From positions 618,463 to 682,462 of the forward strand of contig MEHQ01003153.1 in the NCBI GenBank assembly GCA_008828725.1: a DNA stretch of 64,000 nt, given 5' to 3'. Under the pieces are notes generated by a model. The model worked only from the letters and a program-made list of their open reading frames with translations. It was not told the origin of the DNA and did not search any database. Of this stretch, positions 22,470 to 33,400 are shown one piece after another (positions within the stretch are counted from its first letter, which is position 1; every line of letters starts with the position of its first letter). Position numbers and translations under genes: made by a program. This DNA is from Saccharina japonica (taxonomy: Eukaryota; Sar; Phaeophyceae; Laminariales; Laminariaceae).

Positions 22470-23480
22470 GTCCCAGCCGGATCCTGGCTTCAGCATGTAC
22501 GAGCCGACGGGCACCTTTGCTGGTGAGTCGCCCCCCTCTGCCAGCCCTATAGCGTACATGCAGATGTTTCTTGAGTTAATTTCGCTTGTGCATTAAGCAG
22601 GGTGGAGCTTCTGAGATTCGCTTTCTTCAAGCCACATCCATGCGAAATTCCCGATTCGTCTTGAATGCAAATGAAACTATTTCAGTGGCTGTGATAACCG
22701 AGAAACCGATGCTGCATTGTGGATATATAGGAGGGCCACAGATAGTAGATCGGAACGATGACAATCACAGTAGATAAACATGCCCTGCGCCAAACACAAA
22801 CCGTTTAATAGCTCAAAATAGGCATTGATTGGCGAAAATCTGCGTGTTCAGCGTAGCACCCGTCAACTCGATAGGACACACTATTCCCCACCCATCAAAT
22901 CCCCCCATGCCATGGTCTACAGTAGCGTCTTCCGGATAAGACTAGTATGTCCCTCATGTTTATGATCTATACGATCTAGGTCATGGTGTAGTGGGTGGGA
23001 TCTGCATTTTACGGATCTTCCCCATACAATATCATGACGCCGAATCTAGCATCCAGATGATCTAGATAGATCGTGAGCTGTCCGATACTGTGCTATATCC
23101 ACTCTTCTTCTCACCCTCGCTGATTATGGCGCTACATGTATATATACTTTGTTAGGCACCGGGCCGTGCGCATGAACGGGGGCACTGACCCTGTATGCTA
23201 CTGCACCATGCATGGGCAAAACAAAACTGATGCACATTTACGGTCACGACTTCGTTTTTTGTCCCGCTCCCGCGTGTACATACATACCCCCCACAGGCGC
23301 AACAATCACACCGGAGAATGCGCGAGGGAGATCCTGTACGTGCAGCGGGGGCCACCCTCGTCGCCCACCCAAAGGAACCTCGTACCCGCGCCTTTCGCCC
23401 CGGTCTTCAAAACGCCACCTGTACAGAAACCCAAAAAACCTAAGGGTCCCAAGGTTTGGCACGTGAGTGAAAGAAACTAA
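22470..23480 (+). CDS. Small WW-like domain protein paralog (gene 2), 5' end unresolved
   Basis: The visible exons are 22470-22522 and 23297-23480, with intron 22523-23296 (GTGAGT...CCCACAG). They give VPAGSWLQHVRADGHLC-W, then RNNHTGECAREILY, a Pro-rich middle (RGPPSSPTQRNLVPAPFAP) and a Lys/Pro tail (PVQKPKKPKGPK). The stop is at 23478-23480. The WW core fits better than in gene 1, with D-G at +7/+8 and N-N-H-T-G-E after the second Trp. The second signature Trp is again Arg. The first exon may begin after an AAG acceptor at 22469, since the same frame has a stop at 22431-22433. No upstream exon was found. CAC|GTGAGT at 23461-23469 could be a further donor. Confidence 0.5.
22920..23090 (+). 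repeat. CTAGAT-type array inside WW gene 2 intron
   Basis: GATCTATACGATCTAGGTCATG and CCAGATGATCTAGATAGATC-like units match the array at 19080-19760. Both paralogs therefore carry this repeat in the same intron. Confidence 0.5.
23297..23480 (+). CDS. WW gene 2, exon 2
   Basis: The acceptor CCCCCCACAG precedes GCGCAACAATC. The exon carries G plus 60 codons and a stop, and is homologous to 20095-20260. Confidence 0.5.
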
Positions 23481-23514
23481 CAAACGAATAACTCATGTGG
23501 GCACCGTGGGTGCA

Positions 23515-23625
23515 TAAGGAGGTTTACCCCCGCTCCGTCTCGAAAGGGATGGGTGGTCAATGGTCGAATGACTAAGGCAAGCAACAAATGAGTTTTCCCC
23601 CCCCCCCCCCCGGTATATATAGATA
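23515..23625 (-). repeat. Family H box, inverted
   Basis: The reverse strand has a G-run, then ACTCATTTGTTGCTTGCC and CCATCCCTTTCGAGACGG. Confidence 0.6.
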
Positions 23626-24262
23626 TGTATTTGTTTTTTGGCGGTCACCAAAGCTGGCGGTCGAGTAGATCATTTGTGCGGGGTGGAGAACCTTTGCTCC
23701 GCACAAGGGCAATGACCGTATCACGTAGTGTTAATATGGTAAGGCATCCGCGAGGCCGTTACATAGTAAAACCCATTGCTGTCTCCGGAAGTGGCCACAC
23801 CAGAAATTAAATTAACTCATTGAAGCTGTCGTCCATATGCAAGTCCGCCTCAGAGGCGGTTCTTAGCAGGATGCAGCTCACCCTCCATGCGACTCGCCCA
23901 ATACCTCACGGCGCTTCGCGCTTCGTGCAAGCAATGTCTGCCTGGTTGGTGAAAACCCAACGTGCTCCGTCCCGGCATTGTAGGGATGCGAGGGTCCATG
24001 ATCATATGACTACGGCCGTGCACGACATGAGTACACACCCCCCCCCCCGATACCCGTTACTGTCTCAGGAAGTGACCACACCACAAATAAAATTAATTCG
24101 TTGAAGGCTGTCGTCCATATTCATGTCCGCATCACAAGCGGTTCTTAGTAGGATGCAGCTAACCCTTCATGTGACTCGCCCAATACCGCACGGCGCTTCG
24201 CGTTTGGTGCAAGCAATGTTCTGCCTGGTTGGTGAAGACCCAACGTGCTCCGTCAGATGTGA
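23625..24262 (-). repeat. S block and two R units, inverted
   Basis: 23640-23770 matches the S block (GCGGGGTGGAGAACCTT, CCGTATCACGTAGTG). It is followed by R units at 23770-24050 and 24050-24262 in the same order as the palindrome's right arm. This is a dispersed third copy of that module. Confidence 0.7.
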
Positions 24263-24399
24263 AGGCAAAATCGATGTATAGCATTATGTTGTGGGCAGTG
24301 CGAGAAGAAGTTGAAGGATTTTCCCGTAAAAAACATCACGCGAACGTAAAAGACGAAACCTTATAAATATCATGCGGGCATCGCGACAAACTTCAGGAG

Positions 24400-24500
24400 G
24401 TTCTCCCCCCCCCCCCCCCCCCCCCCCCTCGCGTTATATGGCCATACGACTACGGCCATCCATGGCATTAGTACACCCGTCTCCACCCCGTCTCCCGCCC
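24400..24500 (-). repeat. R-type terminus with a long C-run
   Basis: A 24-base C-run is followed by ATGGCCATACGACTACGGCC, the R family end in inverted orientation. Confidence 0.55.
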
Positions 24501-24918
24501 GTCCGTAACTAACGCCATGCAAGGGCATGAACCCCTTCTGTAGAGGTGTCGAAGTCCGACCTACGGCGCTTTTGTGCGGTCTAGTGGTTAGACACAGTCG
24601 CCAGCGGTTTCGATCTGATTGTTGCCAGCGGACAGTGGTTTCACCCAGTCTCTCCACCGCGTCAATTATCGCCAAACGTTGGGACGCATGCCACTGCAGC
24701 GCTTTGCCTTGTAAGGGTAGCGCCTATTTTTTATGAGCCTCCACTCACCTAAGAAGGAATCTCCATACTATTAGTAAGTCAAAACTGATATATACATACA
24801 AATTTAATGTGTAGGCTTAAGCCGATGGCCAATCCCATTGCCTAGGTGCGTAACGAAAAATATCGTGCAACACAAATGGGACAGATATAATCACACCGGG
24901 TGACAGATCCTCGGTTGA
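24501..24918. other. No recognised gene, weak tRNA-like box
   Basis: GGTCTAGTGGTTAG at about 24577 resembles a tRNA A box, but the downstream B box is poor. Nothing else is supported. Confidence 0.25.
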
Positions 24919-24919
24919 G

Positions 24920-25092
24920 GAGCAATAGTCCTTAATAGTCAGTAATAGTCACTATTAGTCGGTGTTAGTTTGTAATAGTTAGTGACAGTCTAAGTCTGTA
25001 ACAGTCACTAAGTATCAGTACTAGTCAGTAACAGTCAGTAATAGTGATTAATAGTCGATAATAGTCAGTCATAGTCAGTGATAATCAGTCAG
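24920..25092 (+). repeat. Degenerate AGTCAGTAATAGTC minisatellite
   Basis: About 15 imperfect units of 8-12 bp (AGTCAGTAATAGTC, TAATAGTCGA, CAGTCATAGTC) lie in a row. Confidence 0.8.
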
Positions 25093-25545
25093 ATATGTTT
25101 CGGTCAAACCGTGCACAAGGGGGAAGAACCCCCCCCCTCCCCCCACCCGAATGGACGTGGTGGATGTGAAACAGGGCCTTAGGGTAGATGAAACCGAGGT
25201 GGTATTAACAGTTTCAAGGGTTAGAATTCCGATCAAAAACAACCAAAACGACTCCAATATCCAACTCCAGGCCCAAACAGTAGTATTTCCAGCTGAGAGG
25301 GATTTATTTTAAGAATTGTAGACCCCTGTCAGGTTCTCGGGAATTGCTGTGGGGTGTTGAAACCGGAACAATATCGTTCGTGTACCAATGGCCACTGCTG
25401 TTTGGATTTCGCACATCCTGTTTTGTGTATGGTGTGAGATCGAACGTGCCAACGATTACCAGCTTGAACATCCTCCCCATGAATATTTTTTAATCCGATG
25501 GGGTCTACCCATGCACTCGTGAAGTGAAATCACCCCGGCTCCTGC
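25093..25545. other. No recognised feature
   Basis: A short GGGGGG / CCCCCCTCC stretch lies at 25127-25147. No supported exon is seen. Confidence 0.3.
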
Positions 25546-25605
25546 CCCCCCCCCCCCCCCCCCCNNNNNNNNNNNNNCCCCCCCCCCCCCCCCCCCCCCC
25601 CCCCC
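25546..25605. repeat. Poly-C tract with sequence gap
   Basis: C-runs lie on both sides of 13 Ns (25565-25577). The true length is unknown. Confidence 0.9.
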
Positions 25606-25676
25606 TTCTCCTCCACGCGTTCATCTCCTCCCTCCCCTCCCCGTCCTCCTTCTACCCCTCCCCCTCCTCTCCCCCC

Positions 25677-25922
25677 GACGCGTGTTACGGTAGAGGTAGC
25701 ACTTTTCATCTGGATCGTTTTCTGAACGATCGGGCTCCTGGATAAAATTTCGTCGGACTTTCAATTTGTGACGAATGATGTTTCAGAGTATACTTCGGTC
25801 GTGTGATTTCGCATCCGGCAGCACTTTTAGTTTCCTCGAAAATCATTTTTTTGGTGAGGGATGACGCTCCTTAAGTGAGGAGTTCATAAAAAACATGGTG
25901 CGCCTCTATCGTAGCATGCGTC
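25677..25922 (-). mobile_element. MITE-like family A copy, inverted
   Basis: It runs from GACGCGTGTTACGGTAGAGG to CTATCGTAGCATGCGTC. It is the reverse complement of the type seen at 1837-2084 and 46296-46545. Its copies share GTCGGACTTTCA and GTTTCAGAGTATACTTCGG. Confidence 0.75.
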
Positions 25923-25939
25923 CCCCTTCCTCCCAACCG

Positions 25940-26080
25940 TCTCCGAATACCCCTCATTTCCTTCCCCTCTCCTCCTCCTCCTCCTCCTGCTCTTCCTCCT
26001 CCCCCGCCACCCCTTACCCCCTCCTCCTCCTCCTCCTCCTGATCTTCCTCTTCCTCCTCCTCCTCCTCCTCCTTCCTTTT
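25940..26080 (+). repeat. CTC/TCC low-complexity tract
   Basis: (CTC)n and (TCC)n runs span 25969-26076. Confidence 0.9.
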
Positions 26081-26537
26081 CTGATAAACAAACAATTAGC
26101 CGCTGGTCCAACAAAAAACGAGTACGACTCGTACTGTACGCAGCAGATACGTACATTCACATCATGCGACTACTCGTACGAGTATAGAAAAAAAATATCG
26201 ATGTACGTATATATGAAAACGAGAAAAACGAATGCGACTCGTACTGTACGTAGTAGATACGTACAGTAGCCATCCTTGGGAGGAGATATACCACCCCGTA
26301 GACGGGTCAAAATACTGGCGACACCGCGAGACAAAGGAGGTCAGGCACAAGGACCCCCTCTACTGAGAAGATGAGCTGATGAGATTGTGAGGTTTGCTTA
26401 CCCCCACTCTGACAAAGAAAAGTACAAGCACGCCAAATGATGAGCTTATCGGCACGAGAGCTATAATAAGTAAACCTCCGGGGGGGGGGGGGGTTGGGAG
26501 GGCGGGGCTGGCCAGAGCCGACTGACTGCGTTTAGGG

Positions 26538-27142
26538 TTATGCCGCCGACTTCATATATGTGTTGTTGACGGTTTCTTGTATATGGTAGTTCCCGAAGTC
26601 TGGGCCTGCTGTTGTTCGTATCGTATTTCTGACTAAACCCGCGCCTCTCGAGAACCTGCGTGATATATCACCGCCAAAGGGTTTCCCGGTGGTTGCTAGC
26701 CAGTGTTTTGTTTTCCCCATTTCGGTATGGCAGGGGGTGGCCAGAGGGCGTTTGCCGTTTCATCGACGATGGCGGGCCTAACTGTCGGCCAGCCTTCCTG
26801 CCTTGTCTTGTGCTGGCGGGTTTCTCCCCTGGCGGTGAAATATGTATGGACGAACGTTTGATCCGGGGATGAGACGGTATCCTCCCCGGGTGCTCTGGCT
26901 TCGGGCGCCCCAGCCAACCAGCAATCAGCCAACAGTGTTAGGGTTTCCGCACCCCGTGTGGGCGGCGGTATCGTCCCGGTAGGCGTGTTTCCATTCCTGG
27001 TCGGCAAGGTGTAGGTTTTGGCAGGTTGGGCTTCTATGGCGACGGTTGTTGGTGACGTTTGTTGGTGACGGTTTGTTAAAAATGCTGTCGACTGCCACGA
27101 AACGGCTGCCGCTATCTCTGTTGCTTGTATATCGGTCGGCAA
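26538..27142 (-). other. Unrecognised open frames on the minus strand
   Basis: A 148-codon frame (27142-26696) contains TLPTRNGNTPTGTIPPPTRG and PDQTFVHTYFTARGE. A 60-codon frame (26720-26538) starts MGKTKHWLATTGKPFGG. Their amino-acid use is protein-like and they run the same way. No domain is recognised and no splice model was found. They could be an unannotated host gene or the remains of a mobile element. Confidence 0.25.
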
Positions 27143-29849
27143 AATCTACGTACGTACAGGATTATGTCTCGGGTACATAGATATATATATCAAGTTGCGT
27201 GCGGCAAGCGTTGTCCTGTATAAGCCTGACGACTGCACTCCCGAAAGCACGAAACCTGAGTCATGTTGCAAACGGGGTGTCGGTTGTGACGAAGGTAGAA
27301 GAAGCGGTAGTATCGCGTGGTGTAACGCTGCTGCTGCTGCTGCTGCTGCTGCCACCGCTGGCACTTGGCGCTTCCCCCTATTTTAGTGCTACCCTCGATC
27401 GGTACGCTGCTCCTGACACCTTGCGTTGCCCCCTAGTACTCCATTTCATGGGTACGCCAACGCTGTGGCTTGGTGTTGCGCCCTGGTACCGTACTTGACC
27501 GGTACGCTTGCAGATGAGGTTTGTTCCAGTAGGCAGGTATAAATCAAGGACGCTACACTCCACGGGAATGGTGACGGGGGCACGGGCACTCATCGTATCG
27601 GGTTGCTTTGCTTTGTTAGAGCTTGAAGACGTACCCGAGACTATCTCAGACTGCTATATATAGATACAAAGAGAGAAAACTCGGGCCACTGTTGCGCAGG
27701 CCAAAGCGAGGAAGCTGGCGATGGATGTATGTAGCTGGTGGTGGTGCTGATAGCGTTTTCAGTAGATACACGTTGGTTGGTGGTCGCCGCGTCTAACTGT
27801 TTGTTGAATCATAAAGAGGCGACAGTGATTGATGTGCTGTATTTTGTTTGGAGGGAAGGGAGTGTTTTTTCCTTGGAGAAGGAGCTGTGGCGGGCGGGGG
27901 GGGGGGGGGGGGGTACTCATTTGTTGCTTGCCGTAGCCATTCGACCATTGGCCACGCGCCCATGTCGAGACGGAGCGGTGGGCGGGGTGTTGATACAGCC
28001 AGTTAGTGAGATGACGGGAGGGTGGGGCTGGGGGGGGGGGGGGGGGGGGGGGGGGGTAAAGCTTTTGCTCTTGATGCAGGTTCGGATGGACTGCACGACC
28101 GATCCACTGAGTTGTATTCTTCGTATGTGCGTATGTGCGTAGCATTGTACAACTTGCATCTAACTGTGTCCTGTGTCTTGGCGTGTTGTGCGACACTCAT
28201 TGCGGGCAGCGTGTTCACTGCTTTGATTCGTGTGCCAATGGAGCGCTAGGGGGTGTTTCCGTCGTGGAATGGTAGAGAGCTTGGTGTCTGTCTGAAATGT
28301 TTGCGAGCAGGGACAGGGACGGTGGGGTTGGCTGGTGGTGATTCGAATAGACTATTATTAGAGGAAGACGGCCGCCACCGGCAGGTCCTGCAAAACAAAA
28401 TGCCGCTGCATGTTGGGAACCTGCAGAACCACGAATAGCTTTGGCGATTCCGATTATGGTTGCAGCCCAACCCCCCTTGTTCTCCGCCAGCAGCGCGTAC
28501 CGGTTTGTAATCGCAGAAGGGGGCTGACGGATGCTGTCTTTGTCATGGGCGGTTGAGCACCAACAGAAAGAAATAAAAACAAACAATATTGCGGCAGCCT
28601 TTGCTCTGCAAAATTGTCTTGTTTTCGTTGTTTCGTTTTAAAAAACGTGTTTTTTCGTCTTGTGCAGAGCTAATGCTTGGTGGTGGATTGTGTGCGTCCC
28701 TCTTCCTCTCGCCTTTAGCGGTTGCGAATGCAAGAAGTGTCGGGGTGTCGTTGTACCAGGTACCTTGTGGTGGACGTTTTATATTTTGTGTGCGTGTGTA
28801 GAAGGCTGCTGCTCTTTTATAGGCCCGATGGTGTTCGATGTTCTACAGTGTTGCTGGTTTGACGGTCTCGTCTTCTTCCTTAAAGATTTCCCTTGTCGTG
28901 TCCATGGATGGCGTTGCGTGTCACGAGGGGGGGGTCTGAGGAGCTGGGAGGGGGTGGAGGTTGTGGGCCGGTTAAAGTTGATTGTTGGATATGTATACGG
29001 TGGTGGGTTCCTTGGCGGCAGGAGGTGAGTTTTGTTTTAACCTTCAGGTGCTCGGAGAGGGCTGAGTTGTGACGCTCGCCGGGTCAACAGCAAAACCCGC
29101 GAACGCACTCCCGTACGTTTGGCACCTGGCAGTACGGCAGCAGCAGTGTTAGCATACACAGAGGGGATGTCTATTGTGTTGGGACGAATCAACAATCAAC
29201 TGGGATCATTGAACCCACGGTCATGAAGCTCTGCACGGTTATTGTTACGTGGTCTATCAACACGACCAGTTATTTGGGTGACGCACGACCACGCGGTCTT
29301 CTACGTCGGGGGGGGAGGGGGGGGGGGCACGATGAGGCACATTGATCCGTTTCGTAATGGTTCGTTTGGTATTCGGGGTTGGTTACAGCGATTCACAGCA
29401 GCAGTTAGTACAGCTCATATCCTGCATTGTTTTGGTTACATTGTTACATTTTGATCTGAAATATTGCCGACGCGAGTTGCCATACCCTCATATTGCCACC
29501 GAGGGTAAAGCCAGCCTGCTTATCGTTCCTAGTAGTAGCACATAACTAACGTTATATAATATATATACATTTATTTTGGTATCATCGTTTTAACGTCCCA
29601 GCTCAACTTGTAAAGAGATTCTACCCTCCTCAGCCTTCTGGACAAGCCGTGGTTGGACACAGGTGTCTTCCACCACCCCCCACCCACCCCCGGGAATAAA
29701 CATGCGTTCGGTTTTATCGTAAATCAAATTCAGCCTTCCATCTGCTCACCGATTTTAGCTGGATTTTGCCAATAACAAACTCAAATTTCAACACCTGCCT
29801 ATCCATCATTCTGGGGATAAATATGTGTAATGTGTGTGTGTTTCATGGA
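27143..29849. other. Long stretch with repeats but no supported gene
   Basis: It contains a (CTG)n tract (27329-27353), a G-run with family H box (27895-27985), a 26-base G-run (28031-28056) and another near 29309-29326. Several medium-length open frames occur in GT-rich sequence. None has a recognisable motif. Confidence 0.35.
27895..27985 (+). repeat. Family H terminus
   Basis: A G-run is followed by TACTCATTTGTTGCTTGCCG and CCATTGGCCACGCGCCC..GAGACGGAGC. Confidence 0.6.
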
Positions 29850-30080
29850 GCAATGCTAACACGGTAGGAGTGACGGCTTATTGTCCGAGCTCCTCACATG
29901 AGGGGAACTCACTCAATGCCTCGTCAAAATCATGACTTCGAAGGCGTTTTTGTTTCCGCGCAACAACCCGACCAATATGTGTATGCGTTGTATGCGCGCT
30001 GGTTCTAAAACGGATGCAAGAGTATAACGTATGGTACTAACCGGTAGCTGTTCACTTTTTGAGGAGCCCAAAAAAGGTCA
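29850..30080 (+). repeat. Dispersed repeat family E
   Basis: GTGACGGCTTATTGTCCGAG, CCTCACATGAGG, AATCATGACTTCGAAGG and AACCGGTAGCTG match 36110-36385 and, inverted, 62165-62420. Confidence 0.5.
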
Positions 30081-31594
30081 GATTGGTTTTTGCCGCACAA
30101 GGCAAAACCTAACTGCAACCCCTACCCCTACCTCTACTATGGGATGAGACCATGTCGGTTCAGAGAGTGCGCACGGTATCAAGGAAAAAATACATATATA
30201 CGAAGTGACAGCCAGCGAAACTCGCCCGACTCCACTCGTTTTAGTCGTTGTACTTTCCACCGCGAATTACGCATTCATTCAGTCACCGATGCATCTCAAT
30301 CAAGATGATGCTGTTGTAATATTCAGATCGTGCTATGATTATAATCGCTATACATGCGGATTACCCCCTAAGACGGATGCTGTAGTTGATTTGCGTGGCC
30401 AACGCTGCGGTCGCAAATGAGCATCGTCAGTACACTAGCTTCCCTCGAATAAAAACCCGGAGGGGCTACGAGTACAGCAACTTCTTCAGAACTGCACAAC
30501 TGCACCCGTTGTTTCCGCGACACGTCATCTTGGGAAACAAGGGACATGTGTTTTTCTGTGGTGGAAGGGCTAGGTTAAAAAGCCCAATGGACTCGAGCAG
30601 AAGCAGGAATAGCAGCCGTTGTGGCCGTGATTCGAGCGCCCGGGAACACAGTGGGAACACGAAGCCCATCATGACCAAAGGGGGACGAACCCGCAAGGTC
30701 TAGCTTCAATCGGAGCAGACGGTCGTCAAGAACGCTTGCCTAGCTTAACTAAGCCGTGGCTCCCGTAGTGAACAGGCGGGTATCTACACCGAAACGCCTA
30801 CAAGACCCCTCGGACATGTACAGTAGTAGTTGCTGATCCTCTCTCCAGAAGTGGAAAATCACAATCAACGGGGCACGTTATCTCATTTTTGCAGAAATGC
30901 TAGTAGTAGTTCTCGCCCCCGACATCTTGAAAGCCGGAGAGCCGCGACGGATAGGCTGAAGCCGAACTCCAAACGGTGTTAAAGACAGCACAATGTGCTA
31001 TGTACCCACGCGCGCGCCATTCTCAAGTAAACCGCCCGTCGAGCACATGCCCGGGTACGCTTTGTGCGTGCTATAGTTTGGTGGGACGTGTAGAAATATG
31101 TCATGAATACATACTGTAATTGCCGTTATTCTCGATGTGTGATCGCCGGTTGTGGCTGGCTAAATGGCAACATGCGCCGGGGCACGGGGGCTTGCAAAAC
31201 CGAGCGATGTGAAAGCAGAAGATCTGATCCGTACAAACTCGAAGTAGGTACAAGACGTTCCTCAACAACTGTACGTTAATTGCTATACCAGGTAGGTCTA
31301 TAACTCAATTGGTAAATCGTGAAACACCATATCCAGATTCGCCGATGAAACAGAGGTGAATGCGAGTATCAAGAGGTAGACTCGAAAGATACAATAGGTT
31401 TAGGTGAGCCACCAGACCCCCGTCCAGAGGTCAAAAAGCAAAGGGGGTCGGCAAGAAAAGAAGTATGAGCAGGACCGCCGACGGGGGCAGGGGGCCTCAT
31501 CTAATCCACTACTTACTTCAAATAGTCGGTGAAGGCGTACAAGAATAGTACTACTTTCTCACCAGGTCCTCTCCCTCGTAATCGGAAACACTTT
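30081..31594. other. No recognised gene
   Basis: Short open frames only. 31440-31530 (GGGGGCCTCATCTAATCC) resembles the recombinase-element end found at 60260-60300. A weak tRNA-like A box (TCTATAACTCAATTGG) lies at 31298. Confidence 0.3.
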
Positions 31595-31850
31595 CAGACT
31601 GGTGCTACGATAGAGGGGTCATGTACAGGTGCTTGTTTTTCACCTGCACAGAGCCACTCGGCCGAGTGACAACTGATTTACTGCGTTGTACTCGTAACCG
31701 TTTGTTGTTGTTTTTTTTGTTCTGTATGCACCGCCATTGGAGGTTCTGGTACGTAACGCGAACAAACTACTTATTATGTTTAGGTCCAATTTTCAGTGAA
31801 AATGCGGGTACCCCCTCCCTTATCGTAGCGCCACGGGCGTCCGGACGGCG
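31595..31850 (+). mobile_element. MITE-like family B copy
   Basis: The left end is GACTGGTGCTACGATAGAGG, the internal palindrome is CACTCGGCCGAGTG, and the right end is CCCTTATCGTAGCGCCA. It closely matches 41949-42218. Confidence 0.7.
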
Positions 31851-31898
31851 TCGCTGCGAGTCGGTAAAAACTGTCGACCAGTTAGACTAAATGCGCAT

Positions 31899-32335
31899 TC
31901 ATGGGGCTTCCCTCTCACCAAACACCTTGAAGGGCGGCTCCTTGTTTCGGTCTGCGTGCGAGTTCTCCCACTTCTCGGTGACGGACAGCGTACCGCCGGT
32001 CACGCTCCAAGCTTCATGGTTTAGGCCTGCAAACAAGAGGTGAGCGTCTTGCATCGGCATCGTCGAGAGAGAGAGAGAGTTTGTAACATTCTGAAATAAG
32101 AGGAGACAGCACACGCAGGTGACGGCGGAAAACACTCCCGCACCCCCGGTACGAACAAACGAGCTGTACCCCCACCTTAATTAGTTATTGGAATACACCA
32201 GGACTCTGCCTCTACATACCCTGTTCCCGGATCACACGCGGAGCTGGTCCCACCCGGGCCTGAGACCTCCAACTTGACCCTGTATGCACAGTCAGCCGCC
32301 GGCAGGACCCACGAAAACCTTAATCCTACGACGCA
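31899..32335 (-). other. Two possible host exons, unrecognised
   Basis: On the minus strand, about 32328-32230 reads RFSWVLPAADCAYRVKLEV then SGPGGTSSACDPGTG and reaches a GGGTATGT donor. A CTCTTGTTTGCAG acceptor near 32027 is followed by LNHEAWSVTGGTLSVTEKWE and NSHADRNKEPPFKVFG. The phases do not join directly, so an exon may be missing or the locus is broken. The protein is not recognised. Confidence 0.25.
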
Positions 32336-33139
32336 CATGGATGGCAAGTAAGTGGTGGACGATGGACAATAGTTGTTGTTGTGCTTGCTGTCTCGTTCGT
32401 GGTCACAAGACAATAGGTTAAAAAATGTATATCTATTCGTTAGTGCGAAGTATAAAGCGCAGTCGTGGTCCCGAAATAGTACGGCGTTCACTGTTAAGCG
32501 GGGAAATATCATTTTTCACGACTTCGACCTGTTGTACGTACGAAGTGCGCGTCCTGTGTGTGTTGAGGTCCGCCAGTAAGAACTTTCTATTTGGAGTGAG
32601 CCTCAGGTTATTATGTGTTGCTAACGGCCAGGTCGCTTTCTTGTATATCACGTTTCGTATGCACCGAAGGCAATGAAACGTGTTTTTCTTATATGAATGT
32701 GTTTTTCTCATCAATTCCAGATATTCGGAAAGGTGACCCTCGCCTCGAAGATTCGGTGGCCGTGTGTGCGGGGAGTGTCACACGAAGATTGAAAGCTGCA
32801 GCCACCAGCAACAAACTGCCGAGAGGAATCGTACATGGTTTGGAAACACAATGTAGAAAATCGAGACACAGTGCGTACTTCATTCATGCAGGCCATCAAC
32901 CCGATCCGCACCGTCCCGTACAGTGTACCTCCGCGCTGCCACTAAATTAAAATACTCCCTACCCGCCAGAATGTACAGTACACCAGGTACAGCCCCAACG
33001 AAACGGTGTGGGCTAGGGCCCGGGGGATCGCAGGTACATATTTAGGGTATCTACAGTACTGTGCGTAGCGAATACTGTAAAACACATGTTGATAAAAAAA
33101 TAAAGCAACAGCTGTGAGATCGTGGGTTTCTATGGTATT

Positions 33140-33400
33140 CTTTCTCTCTGTTGCAGATCACTTAATGTAAGTATTGGATTGGATGAGGCCTCCTCCGCCG
33201 GCAGGGGGTCCTCGGCCGCGGATATACTATCCGCACTGAAGGTGCCTCGGCTGAGGTGCCTTCAGCACGACAACATTTCCTGGAAATGATCGCACCTACA
33301 TGAAAAATACTATGGTATTATGTATCTCTGCTGCGGATCACTTAATGTAAGTATTGGATTGGATGAGGCCTCCTTCGCCGGCCTGGGGTCCCGCCCAAAC
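33140..33400 (+). repeat. Two copies of the recombinase-element end motif
   Basis: GATCACTTAATGTAAGTATT then GGATTGGATGAGGCCTCC occurs at 33158 and 33338. Related sequence at 41080, 41440 and, inverted, 60280-60340 links it to the 58.5-60.4 kb element. Confidence 0.5.

Noticed and set aside
24570-24640. Second tRNA-like element
   Set aside because: Only an A-box-like match; the B box and stems are absent.
27917-28218. Pro-rich minus-strand frames
   Set aside because: The poly-Pro is the translation of G-run repeats.
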